Positions 1-7,585 of a stretch of 64,000 bases of DNA are shown here, in pieces. Below the pieces are notes generated by a model. It saw nothing but the letters and a program-made list of their open reading frames with translations, was not told the DNA's origin and searched no databases. Made by a program: the position numbers and the translations under genes. The DNA comes from Cryobacterium sp. GrIS_2_6 (GTDB taxonomy: Bacteria > Actinomycetota > Actinomycetes > Actinomycetales > Microbacteriaceae), in assembly GCF_035984545.1 (NCBI RefSeq), contig NZ_JAXCHP010000001.1, forward strand, positions 744,001 through 808,000. The letters are read 5' to 3'. The first letter of the stretch is position 1, and every line of letters begins with the position of its first letter.

Positions 1-486
1 CTCGGCACCGTGATGAACGCCCTCGCCCTCCAGGACTTCCTCGAGCAGGCCGGCGCCGAGACCCGGGTCCAGTCCGCGATCGCCATGACCCAGGTCGCCG
101 AGCCGTACATTCCGCGCCGGGCCGAACGCCACCTCGAAAAGGGACGCGTCGTCATCTTCGGGGCCGGGGCTGGACTGCCGTACTTCTCCACGGACACGGT
201 CGCGGCCCAGCGCGCGCTCGAAATCGGTGCCGACATCGTCCTCGTCGCCAAGAACGGCGTCGACGGCGTCTACTCGGCCGACCCGCGCACCGACCCGGAC
301 GCGGAAATGATCCACCACCTCACCTACCAGGACGCCCTGCAGCGCGGCCTGAAGGTCGTCGACTCAACCGCCTTCAGCCTCTGCATGGACAACGGGATGC
401 CGATGCAGGTCTTCGGAATGGCGCCGCAGGGCAATGTGACGGCCGCCATCCTCGGAGCCGATCTGGGAACCCTCGTCTCCAACTAA
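1..486 (+). CDS. pyrH: UMP kinase, C-terminal part (cut by window edge)
   Basis: Cytosolic UMP kinase, which phosphorylates UMP to UDP in pyrimidine nucleotide synthesis. The visible part has the amino-acid-kinase fold signature: [16 protein letters not shown], then [24 protein letters not shown], and near the end [14 protein letters not shown], all typical of bacterial PyrH. The frame is open to base 1, so the gene starts outside the window. About 160 residues are seen of a family length near 240, so roughly the first 80 are missing. The ATG at 10 is internal. frr follows after 90 bp, the usual actinobacterial order (tsf-pyrH-frr-cdsA), which supports the call. Nothing odd is visible in the coding part. 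Confidence 0.96.
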   Translation, partial: LGTVMNALALQDFLEQAGAETRVQSAIAMTQVAEPYIPRRAERHLEKGRVVIFGAGAGLPYFSTDTVAAQRALEIGADIVLVAKNGVDGVYSADPRTDPDAEMIHHLTYQDALQRGLKVVDSTAFSLCMDNGMPMQVFGMAPQGNVTAAILGADLGTLVSN

Positions 487-518
487 ACTTGTCGATGTCA
501 CCTGCGGTCGAAACGGCC

Positions 519-560
519 CCAGGTCGAAGTAACCAGGTCGAAATCACCAGGTCGAAGCCT
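519..560 (+). repeat. Three 14-bp tandem repeats between pyrH and frr
   Basis: Three head-to-tail copies start at 519, 533 and 547. Each begins CCAGGTCGAA and differs only in the last four bases. They fill the spacer just before the frr ribosome binding site (GAAGGAG near 564). No function can be assigned. Confidence 0.85.
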
Positions 561-576
561 CAACGAAGGAGTTACC

Positions 577-1131
577 GTGATCGCGGATGTTCTGTCCGAT
601 GCAAGCGCACGAATGCACAAGGCCCTCGAAGCCGCCAAAGACGATTTCGGGACCGTGCGCACTGGACGGGCGAACCCCCAGATGTTCGCGAAGATCCTGG
701 TGAACTACTACGGATCCCAGACACCGCTCGAGCAGCTCGCATCCCTGCAGAACCCTGAGGCACGCACGCTCCTGATCGGACCGTATGACAAGGGTGCCCT
801 GCGCGACATCGAGCAGGCCATCCGGGACACCCCGAACCTGGACGCCAACCTCGGCAACGACGGCAACGTCATCCGGGCGACCCTGCCGGAACTCACGGCC
901 GACCGCCGCAAGGAATACGTCAAGATCGTACGGACCAAGGCGGAAGACGCCAAGATCTCCGTGCGCAACCTGCGACGCAAGGCGAAGGACGAACTCGATG
1001 CGCTGAAGAGCGAAGTCGGTGACGACGACGTGGCCCGCGCGGAGAAGGAGCTCGAGCAGATCACGAAGACCCACGTCGACGCGATCGACACCGCGCTCAA
1101 GCACAAAGAGGCCGAACTCCTCGAGATTTAA
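577..1131 (+). CDS. frr: Ribosome recycling factor
   Basis: Ribosome recycling factor, 184 residues, the normal family length. With EF-G it splits the post-termination ribosome so subunits can be reused. Family signatures are visible: an N-terminal helix with [11 protein letters not shown], the central domain with [14 protein letters not shown] and [24 protein letters not shown], and the C-terminal helix [13 protein letters not shown]. The start is GTG at 577, preceded by GAAGGAG at about 564-570. It lies 90 bp after pyrH and 16 bp before cdsA, so it is probably co-transcribed with both. No irregularities. Confidence 0.98.
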   Translation: MIADVLSDASARMHKALEAAKDDFGTVRTGRANPQMFAKILVNYYGSQTPLEQLASLQNPEARTLLIGPYDKGALRDIEQAIRDTPNLDANLGNDGNVIRATLPELTADRRKEYVKIVRTKAEDAKISVRNLRRKAKDELDALKSEVGDDDVARAEKELEQITKTHVDAIDTALKHKEAELLEI

Positions 1132-1147
1132 GGGCGGAGCCAGCGTC

Positions 1148-2179
1148 ATGACGCACGAGCCACGCGACGAAACCGGCGACACCGCACCGGTTCCTCCCAA
1201 GCGACCCCATGGGGCCGGCAGTTCGGAGTTCCGGGCGCAGGTCCACGCCGCCCGCAACGACCTCGAACGGCAGATGCAGTCCACCCGCGCGGACATCGAA
1301 CGCCAGATGCAGGCGACGCGAGCGCAGCTGGACGCGACCAACGAGCGGATCGCCGCTCGAACAGGTCGCAACCTGATCCTTGCGACCCTGATCGGCCTCG
1401 CTCTCGGTCTCTTCATGCTGGTGAGCCTGATCTTCATCAAGCAACTCTTCATGGTCTGCGCGGCCGTGTTTGTCGGCTTCACGGCCTTCGAGCTCGCGCA
1501 GGCCCTCAGACAGTCCGGACGCAACGTGCCGCGCATCGCGGTCGTCATCGCCGCGGTCTCCGTCGTCCCTGCGGCCTTCTACTGGGGAGCGAGCGGCCAG
1601 TTCCTCGTCACCCTCGCCGGAATCGTCTTCATCGGCCTGTGGCGGGTGTGCCTGCTACTCAGCCCCGAGCGCCGTGGGACCGCGCGGTCGGTGCTCGGCG
1701 ACATCGGTGCCGGTTTCTTCATCCAGACCTACGTCGTCTTCCTCGGTAGCTTCGCCGTTCTCCTCGTCGCGCAGCCGGACGGGCAATGGTGGACTCTCGC
1801 CTTCCTGCTCCTGGTGATATCCAATGACACCGCGGCCTATGCCAGCGGGCTGTCCTTCGGCAAGCACCGCATGGTGCCGACGATCAGTCCGAAGAAGACC
1901 TGGGAAGGCTTCGCGGGCGCTGGCCTGGCCTGCCTCGTCGTCGGTGTGGTGCTGTCCCTGTTCATGATCGGGGAACCCTGGTGGTTCGGCCTGGTCTTCG
2001 GGCTCGTCATCCTGCTGAGCGCCACCTTCGGCGACCTCGCCGAGTCGCTGATCAAGCGCGACCTCGGCATCAAGGACATGAGTTCCTGGCTTCCCGGCCA
2101 CGGCGGTTTCCTCGACCGGATGGACTCGATTCTTCCCTCGGCGGCCGCAACCTACGCGCTGTATCTCATCTTCCGCTGA
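1148..2179 (+). CDS. cdsA: Phosphatidate cytidylyltransferase
   Basis: Integral membrane CDP-diacylglycerol synthase, 343 residues, making CDP-DAG from phosphatidate and CTP for phospholipid synthesis. The C-terminal family signature is complete (SLIKRDLGIKDM followed by SWLPGHGGFLDRMD), and SPKKTWEGFAGA precedes it. About seven to eight hydrophobic segments run from residue 75 on. The first 70 residues are a hydrophilic extension with two near-identical units (LERQMQSTRAD, then IERQMQATRAQ), probably a short coiled coil and not typical of the family. ATG at 1148 is chosen because it is the first start after frr. The frame is open further upstream, but that part overlaps frr. Confidence 0.95.
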   Translation: MTHEPRDETGDTAPVPPKRPHGAGSSEFRAQVHAARNDLERQMQSTRADIERQMQATRAQLDATNERIAARTGRNLILATLIGLALGLFMLVSLIFIKQLFMVCAAVFVGFTAFELAQALRQSGRNVPRIAVVIAAVSVVPAAFYWGASGQFLVTLAGIVFIGLWRVCLLLSPERRGTARSVLGDIGAGFFIQTYVVFLGSFAVLLVAQPDGQWWTLAFLLLVISNDTAAYASGLSFGKHRMVPTISPKKTWEGFAGAGLACLVVGVVLSLFMIGEPWWFGLVFGLVILLSATFGDLAESLIKRDLGIKDMSSWLPGHGGFLDRMDSILPSAAATYALYLIFR

Positions 2180-2247
2180 CGCAGGGAAGCACCCCCGGTG
2201 GGGGCGCGCTTTCGACAGCGGCGTCCCCCGTGGGGCAGAATGATCCA

Positions 2248-2796
2248 GTGAGCACCACATTCCCCCGGGCCGGCAAGAAGACGCTCGGCTATAACGTCAC
2301 CCAGGTCGACGATTTCCTGGCGAGTGCGCGTCGCGCGTACGACGCAAGCGACGACGCCGAGCCCTTGACGGCCGAAAGCATCCGCCACACTGCGTTCTCG
2401 ATGCAGAAGGGCGGCTACTCGTCCGCACACGTCGATGCCGCCCTCGAACGCCTCGAGGACGCATTCGCCGTGCGCGATCGCGAACGTGAGGCGGGAGCCC
2501 ACGGCAAGCAGGCCTGGCTCGAAAGTGCCCGCGACCGAGCGCAGGAGCTCGTGAACCGACTCGGACGCCCGGCGGGGCACCGTTTCGGCCGAGTCAGCTT
2601 CCTGAGTGTCGGGTACAACCGGGCGGATGTCGACCGGTTCGCGAACAAACTCACCAAGTACTTCGAAGACGGTTTTCCGATCACGGCCGACGATGTGCGT
2701 TCGGCCGTTTTCCGCCCGCAGCGCGGCGGATATCGGGAAATCCAGGTCGATGTCGTACTCGACAGCGTCGTCGACGTGATGCTCGCGGTTCGGTGA
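2248..2796 (+). CDS. DivIVA-domain protein with two tandem copies
   Basis: Predicted 182-residue cytoplasmic protein with two copies of the short DivIVA-like motif. The first (about 10-70) reads KKTLGYNVTQVDDFLASAR and later FSMQKGGYSSAHVDAALERL. The second (about 112-175) reads VGYNRADVDRFANKL and FRPQRGGYREIQVDVVLD. DivIVA-type domains bind curved membrane and help place polar growth or division proteins; a role for this protein is inference from the domain only. The start is GTG at 2248. CAGAAT lies 6 nt before it, a possible leaderless promoter, while no clear ribosome site is seen. It follows cdsA by 68 bp. It lacks the long coiled coil of true DivIVA/Wag31. Confidence 0.85.
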   Translation: MSTTFPRAGKKTLGYNVTQVDDFLASARRAYDASDDAEPLTAESIRHTAFSMQKGGYSSAHVDAALERLEDAFAVRDREREAGAHGKQAWLESARDRAQELVNRLGRPAGHRFGRVSFLSVGYNRADVDRFANKLTKYFEDGFPITADDVRSAVFRPQRGGYREIQVDVVLDSVVDVMLAVR

Positions 2797-2850
2797 ATCT
2801 CGCACCGTTATCTGGCTGTTATCCGAAATCTGGGTTAGGCTCGAGAAATC

Positions 2851-3528
2851 GTGGGAAGACACCTAAGCGTAATTGAGTCCGGGAATACCACCACTCCGAC
2901 AATTCGGAGGGTCAAGAAACCTCGACCTCGTGCCCGTGTCCTGTTCCTCTTCGCCTTCACGGCAGCCGCAGCCTTCGTGCTCGTGACCGTCGTCGATCCG
3001 TACTCCGGCGCGACGGCATCGCCGTACTACCAGTCGGCCGGCGGCCGCTTCGCAGGCCAGGCCACGCAGGTCGTCCAGGTGAACGGCTCATATTCCAACA
3101 CGATCGTGCGCGAGTCATACGCCGTCACCGAGAAGCCCAAGCCGGCCCCGGTTCCCGTCGTGGTCGCGGCCAAGTCGTCGAGCAAGTCGAGTTCGAGCGC
3201 TTCGGCGCCGACCGCCGCGGTGGCGAACCCCGGCTCTGCTCAGGCATACGCTGCCGGGGCCGTCGCCGCGCGCGGCTGGGGCGAGGACCAGTACAGCTGC
3301 CTCGTCGCACTCTGGAACAAGGAATCCGGCTGGCGCGTCAACGCGGAAAACGGCAGCGGCGCCTACGGCATTCCGCAGGCACTGCCCGGTTCCAAGATGG
3401 CGTCTGCGGGCGCCGACTGGGCCACGAACGCGGGCACCCAGATCGAATGGGGCCTCGGCTACATCACCGGCCGCTACGGCACTCCCTGCGGCGCCTGGGC
3501 GCACTCCGTCGACTCCGGCTGGTACTAG
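2851..3528 (+). CDS. Secreted lysozyme-fold (transglycosylase-like) protein
   Basis: Predicted exported cell-wall protein, 225 residues. A basic N-terminus (RRVKKPRPRAR) is followed by a hydrophobic segment at about 28-47, a Ser/Ala/Pro-rich linker at about 100-130, and a C-terminal lysozyme-like domain. That domain shows WGEDQYSCLVALWNKESGWRV, where the E of KESGW matches the catalytic glutamate of goose-type and transglycosylase folds, then GAYGIPQALPG and a pair of cysteines. Related actinobacterial proteins are annotated as aggregation-promoting-factor or transglycosylase-like. Start GTG at 2851; TAGGCT lies 9 nt upstream. It probably acts on peptidoglycan, but the substrate is inferred. 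Confidence 0.82.
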   Translation: MGRHLSVIESGNTTTPTIRRVKKPRPRARVLFLFAFTAAAAFVLVTVVDPYSGATASPYYQSAGGRFAGQATQVVQVNGSYSNTIVRESYAVTEKPKPAPVPVVVAAKSSSKSSSSASAPTAAVANPGSAQAYAAGAVAARGWGEDQYSCLVALWNKESGWRVNAENGSGAYGIPQALPGSKMASAGADWATNAGTQIEWGLGYITGRYGTPCGAWAHSVDSGWY

Positions 3529-3577
3529 AGGTCCCTGCTGCCGCACGGCGCGCTTCGCCGCGCCCGCCGACCCGACG

Positions 3578-3583
3578 TAGACT
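3578..3583 (+). promoter_or_regulatory. Candidate -10 box for leaderless transcript
   Basis: TAGACT lies 6 nt before the ATG at 3590. This places the expected transcription start at or next to the start codon. No Shine-Dalgarno sequence is seen. Confidence 0.55.
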
Positions 3584-3589
3584 GACCCA

Positions 3590-3892
3590 ATGCCACGCAG
3601 CAATCATCCGAGGGGTCGCAGGCCCGGTCCGGACGATGCCGGCGAGGATGACAGCCTCGACCGCTTGCGGGCCGGCTGGCGTCGAACCGAGGAACGGCGC
3701 GATGGCCTCTGGACCGTTCAGCCAGTGACGGCGAGCAGGGCGACGAAGAGTTACGTCTGTCCCGGATGCAATCTCGAGATCGCACCGAAGACTCCTCATC
3801 TCGTCGCGTGGCGCGCGGACGGGCTCATGGGAGAGGCCGCCGACCTGGCGGGGCGCCGGCACTGGCACGGCCACTGCTGGAGAATCAGATGA
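3590..3892 (+). CDS. Small unknown protein with CPGC motif
   Basis: Predicted 100-residue protein that I cannot assign to a named function. The first half is charged and low in structure (PRGRRPGPDDAGEDDS). The second half holds YVCPGCNLEIAPKTPHLVAWRAD and RRHWHGHCWRI. CxxC with later His/Cys residues suggests a single zinc site like a short zinc ribbon. ATG at 3590 is chosen because TAGACT lies 6 nt upstream. It ends 31 bp before the hydrolase at 3924, so the two may be co-transcribed. Coding is supported by codon use and by the Cys/His pattern. Confidence 0.7.
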   Translation: MPRSNHPRGRRPGPDDAGEDDSLDRLRAGWRRTEERRDGLWTVQPVTASRATKSYVCPGCNLEIAPKTPHLVAWRADGLMGEAADLAGRRHWHGHCWRIR

Positions 3893-3923
3893 TGCCGGGC
3901 GACACCGGCACGAGGGAGACACC

Positions 3924-4649
3924 GTGAGTTCCACCGTGGCCGAGATCCGGGGCGGCATCGAACTGCCCGCCCGCCGCGAGCACATCGAGCTGCACACGAG
4001 TGACGGCCTCACCCTGGTGGGGGAACTGGCCGTGCCGCTCGACCGCGAGCCGGTCGCGACACTCGTGACGCTGCATCCGCTGCCGACTCACGGCGGATTC
4101 ATGGACTCGCACATCCTCCGCAAGGCGGCAGGGCGCCTGCCTGCCCTCGCCGACCTCGCCGTGCTGCGGTTCAACACCCGGGGGACGACCTCACCACGGG
4201 GCACGAGCGGCGGAAGTTTCGACCACGGCAATGCCGAACGGCTCGACGTCGCGGCGGCCATGGCGTTCGTCGCCCAGCGGAAGCTCCCCAACCCCTGGCT
4301 TGTCGGCTGGTCCTTCGGCACAGAACTCGCGATCAAGTACGGCCTCGAGCATCCGATCCTGGGGGCGATCCTGTTGTCCCCGCCGCTGCACCGTGCGACG
4401 GATGCGGAACTGGCGGCCTGGGCGGGCAACTCGCGCAGGCTCGTGGCGATCATCCCCGAGCACGACGACTACCTGCGACCAGAGGCCGCCAGGGAACGGT
4501 TCAGGAGCGTCCCGGAGGCCCTGTTCATCGCGATCGACGGAGGCAAGCACCTGTGGGTGGGGGAGACCCAGACCAAGCGCATCCTCAACGAGATCGTCGC
4601 CGTCGTGAACCCGGCGGCCGCACCGCTTCCGACCGAGTGGCTCGGCTGA
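3924..4649 (+). CDS. Alpha/beta hydrolase
   Basis: Predicted cytosolic alpha/beta-hydrolase, 241 residues. The nucleophile elbow is GWSFG with Ser130. Candidate acid Asp181/182 lies in IPEHDDYLRPE and the base His209 in IDGGKHLW. The oxyanion segment HPLPTHGG is at 51-58, and RFNTRGT at about 82-88 is typical of the short-chain dienelactone-hydrolase-like group. Substrate is unknown. The start is GTG at 3924, 11 nt after a GAGGGAG ribosome site at 3912-3918. It is convergent with the permease at 4668, with only 18 bp between stops. Confidence 0.85.
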   Translation: MSSTVAEIRGGIELPARREHIELHTSDGLTLVGELAVPLDREPVATLVTLHPLPTHGGFMDSHILRKAAGRLPALADLAVLRFNTRGTTSPRGTSGGSFDHGNAERLDVAAAMAFVAQRKLPNPWLVGWSFGTELAIKYGLEHPILGAILLSPPLHRATDAELAAWAGNSRRLVAIIPEHDDYLRPEAARERFRSVPEALFIAIDGGKHLWVGETQTKRILNEIVAVVNPAAAPLPTEWLG

Positions 4650-4667
4650 TCGAGCTGCGAGCACGGG

Positions 4668-5717
4668 TCAGAGCTCGTTCTGGCGGGGAATCACGACCTG
4701 CTTGATGATCATGAGCACGGCGGCGGCGACCGGGATCGCGATGAGCGCGCCGAGGATACCGAGCAGTGACCCGCCCGCGAGGGCCGCGACGACGACGACG
4801 GCGCCGGGTACCGACACGGCGCGTCGCATGATGTTGGGGCTGAGAACATAGGCCTCGACCTGCATGTACACGATGTAATAGATCGCCGCGACCAGGGCCG
4901 TGAGGGTCGAACTGCCGATCCCAGGGATCAGGCACGCGAGCACGATGATGACCGAACCGCTGATCGTTCCGACGAGCGGGATCAGGGACCCCAGGAAGGC
5001 GATCACGGCGAGCAGGGCGGGGAAGGGGGCGCCGATGATCGACAGGAACGTGAAGCTCAGCACGCCGTTGCATGAGGCGAGGGCGGCCTGCCCAACGACG
5101 AAGCGACCGACGGACGTCGTGATCTGCTCGCTGAGGTCGGCGAACCGTTCACGCTTCGAGGCAGGTACGAGCTGGTAGGTCGCGGTCTTCAGGCTGTGCA
5201 GTGACGCTGTGAAGTAGAGCGACAGGATCACGATGATCAGGGCACCGAACAATCCGCTGACCACGGCTAGCCCGGACTGGATGATCGCGGTGGTGATCGT
5301 CGTTACGTTTGTGCTCACGTAGTCGGTGATCGACTTCACGATCCCGGAAACGGGGAGCGCCGGAAACTGTTTCTGGATGTCCGACAGGAACGTCGACGAG
5401 TTAACGGACCTGACCAGCTCGGGAATAGCCTGCGACAGTTTCGTGATCTGGTCGACGATAATCGGGACGATCGCGAAGATGACCCCCGTCAGCACGCCGA
5501 CGACCGCGATCAGGACGGCGAGTATCGCCGCCCACCGCGGAAAACCCTTCTTCTCGAGCCAGGACACCGAAGGGTCCAGTCCGAGCGCGATGAACAGGGC
5601 AGCACCAATGTAGGTGATGATCGTCGACAGGCTGACAATCGAGCTGAGGATCAGGATTCCCACCCCGACCCCGAGGGTACCGACCAGGCCCAGGCGGAAC
5701 GCGTTCTGGATTTTCAC
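4668..5717 (-). CDS. AI-2E/PerM-family membrane transporter
   Basis: Multi-pass membrane protein, 349 residues, of the AI-2E transporter (PerM/TqsA/YdbI) family. About eight hydrophobic segments are present. The family layout is visible: paired N-terminal helices (GTLGVGVGILILSS; ITYIGAALFIALGLDPSVSWLEKKG), a soluble segment at about 125-190, then FLGSLIPLVGTISGSVI and GSLLGILGALIAIPVAAAV. Members export quorum signals or exchange cations; the substrate cannot be read from sequence. GTG at 5717 is chosen because GAGGAGATC precedes it; a longer open frame upstream would overlap the neighbouring gene. It lies 28 bp after the coiled-coil gene in the same direction, so it is probably co-transcribed. 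Confidence 0.9.
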   Translation of the reverse strand: MKIQNAFRLGLVGTLGVGVGILILSSIVSLSTIITYIGAALFIALGLDPSVSWLEKKGFPRWAAILAVLIAVVGVLTGVIFAIVPIIVDQITKLSQAIPELVRSVNSSTFLSDIQKQFPALPVSGIVKSITDYVSTNVTTITTAIIQSGLAVVSGLFGALIIVILSLYFTASLHSLKTATYQLVPASKRERFADLSEQITTSVGRFVVGQAALASCNGVLSFTFLSIIGAPFPALLAVIAFLGSLIPLVGTISGSVIIVLACLIPGIGSSTLTALVAAIYYIVYMQVEAYVLSPNIMRRAVSVPGAVVVVAALAGGSLLGILGALIAIPVAAAVLMIIKQVVIPRQNEL

Positions 5718-5745
5718 TCGGATCTCCTCGGGATGGCGGTGGTGT

Positions 5746-7359
5746 TCAATCGTCCAGTGCTGTGACCTTTTCCGCCTGCGTGAGGAGGCCTCGCAGGCTC
5801 TCGAAGTAGCCGGCGACCGAGTCGCGCTCAATCCTAATCTGGGAGAGGCGCTCCTCCGCGTCAGCGACGAGTGCGCGTGTCCGCTTCTCGGCCTCGGCGA
5901 TGAGCGCGGTGGCGCGGGCCTCCGCGTCCTGGACGATCTGCTCGGCATGGGCTTCCGCGGCCAGGCGGGCCGTCTTCGCCTTTGCGCGGGCGCCGGAGTC
6001 CAGCTGCTCGTTGAGGGCCCGCAACTCGAGGGTGCGCTGGTTGGTCTCCGCGAGCTGCTTCAAGGCGTCGTCGAGGAACTTCTGGGTTTGGGCGACGGCC
6101 TCCTGGTGCCGGGCCAGATGACCCTGCTCCGCCTCGTCGCGGCGGGCCTTGAGCTCGACGTCGAGGTCCGCGCGAGTCTGGTCGATGTCGCGGCGCAGGC
6201 GGGCCTGTTCGTGCTCTCCGCGCTTGCGCTCGGCCGTGAGCTGGTTGTCCAGGTCGATCCTGAGCTGTTCACCGTCGGCGGTGAAGTCCGCGCGTACCTG
6301 CTCGTTCTCCCTGGCGAGGTCGGCGGCGACCTGCTCGGCCCTCGCGGCCTGGGCGGCGCGAGCCTTCTCGAGCTCCTGGGCGAGGGCTGCGCGTTGGCGG
6401 GCGAGGTCGAGCGCGAGTTCGGTCTCGGCCTGCTCACGTTCGATGCCGAGGTCGATGCGGGCCTGGTCGAGCTCGCGTGCGAGGTCCGTGCGGGCCTGTT
6501 CGATCTCCGCAGCGAGAGCCGTGTGCGTCTGCTCGGTCTCGTGGGCGAGGTCGATGGCGGCCTGCTCTGCTTCCCTGGCGCTGTTGAAGCGGGCCTGCCC
6601 GGTCTCCGCGGTGAGGTCGATCCTGGCCTGTTCGGTCTCCCTGGCCAGATCCGCGCGCTGCTGGTCGAGCTCAAGGGCGACCTCGGCCCTGGTGAGTTCG
6701 GTTTCGCGCGTCAGACCGGCGGCGATTTCACGGGCGTCCGTCGCCTCGCGTTGCGCGACGACGCGCACCTCGGCTGCCTCACGCTCCGCCTCTGAGCGGA
6801 TGGCGGCGACCTCGCGCTTGACCGTGGCCCGGAGCTCCGCGGCCTCTGTAGCGACGGCACCGCGGATTGCGGCTGCTTCCTGCACGGCGTCGCCGGTTAC
6901 CGTCGTGTAGTCGTCATGAGCACGTGCGAGCAGGTCATCGGCTTCGGCGCGGGCGTCGTCGAGGAGGCGGCTGGCCTTGACCGTCGCATCCGAGAGGGCT
7001 CGCTCTGCGCGTTCTGTCGCCTCGCGGCGCAGTGTGTCGACTTCACTCGCAGCGGAGGCGCGGAGGCGCTCGGCGTCGATGTCGGCCTGGGCGATCACCC
7101 TGGTGGACTGTTCCTCAGCGACCCGAAGGGTGTTCTCGAGCTTCGTGCCGAGTCCGGAGAAGGTGGGACTTCCGACCTCTTCGATCTCGGCGTTCAGGTC
7201 GTCGATGTGCGCGGTGAGGCGCTTGATTTCCTTGTTGGCTTCCGTACCCTGGCTATTCGCCTGGATCAGGTCACGACGCAGACCCTGGATTGCCTTGTCG
7301 ACCTCTTCTTTGTCATAGCCACGGAAAACCTGGGTGAAATCAGCTTCGTCGATCGCCAC
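5746..7359 (-). CDS. Long coiled-coil protein with N-terminal DivIVA domain
   Basis: Predicted cytoskeletal-type protein of 537 residues. The first 60 carry a DivIVA-like segment (DFTQVFRGYDKEEVDKAIQGL). Most of the rest is an almost unbroken coiled coil rich in Ala, Glu, Arg and Gln with a repeating pattern such as ARETEQARIDL, AREAEQAAIDLAHETEQ and ARELDQARIDL. This resembles Streptomyces Scy/FilP-type filament formers and long DivIVA relatives. A role in polar growth or division-site organisation is inferred. The ATG start at 7359 has AAGGAGATAGC directly upstream. The repeat register (about 11 residues per unit at 220-330) also shows in the DNA. Confidence 0.88.
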   Translation of the reverse strand: MAIDEADFTQVFRGYDKEEVDKAIQGLRRDLIQANSQGTEANKEIKRLTAHIDDLNAEIEEVGSPTFSGLGTKLENTLRVAEEQSTRVIAQADIDAERLRASAASEVDTLRREATERAERALSDATVKASRLLDDARAEADDLLARAHDDYTTVTGDAVQEAAAIRGAVATEAAELRATVKREVAAIRSEAEREAAEVRVVAQREATDAREIAAGLTRETELTRAEVALELDQQRADLARETEQARIDLTAETGQARFNSAREAEQAAIDLAHETEQTHTALAAEIEQARTDLARELDQARIDLGIEREQAETELALDLARQRAALAQELEKARAAQAARAEQVAADLARENEQVRADFTADGEQLRIDLDNQLTAERKRGEHEQARLRRDIDQTRADLDVELKARRDEAEQGHLARHQEAVAQTQKFLDDALKQLAETNQRTLELRALNEQLDSGARAKAKTARLAAEAHAEQIVQDAEARATALIAEAEKRTRALVADAEERLSQIRIERDSVAGYFESLRGLLTQAEKVTALDD

Positions 7360-7585
7360 GCTATCTCCTTGTATTGAAACTCTGACCCCGCATTTAGTCC
7401 GGCCAAGGGGGCCACGACAATTTTAGTGGGTTGACGCAGCGGCCGCGTGTCCCGTCTACAGGGGTCTATTAGGCAGCTTTCAGGACGAGACAGTATCGTG
7501 GAATGTCCTGTCCGCTGCTTCCCGGACCCGCTCCGGGTTCAAGCACCCGTGTGTGCGGAGCGGCTGGCGACACAGGAGGGTATCA

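Noticed and set aside
519..560. CRISPR array
   Set aside because: There are only three contiguous 14-bp copies, with no unique spacers and no cas genes in the window.
5614..6910. Long plus-strand frames of 393 and 253 residues
   Set aside because: They are mirror frames of the coiled-coil gene on the minus strand. The Leu/Gly and Ser/Arg periodicity follows from the repeated Ala-Glu-Arg codons.
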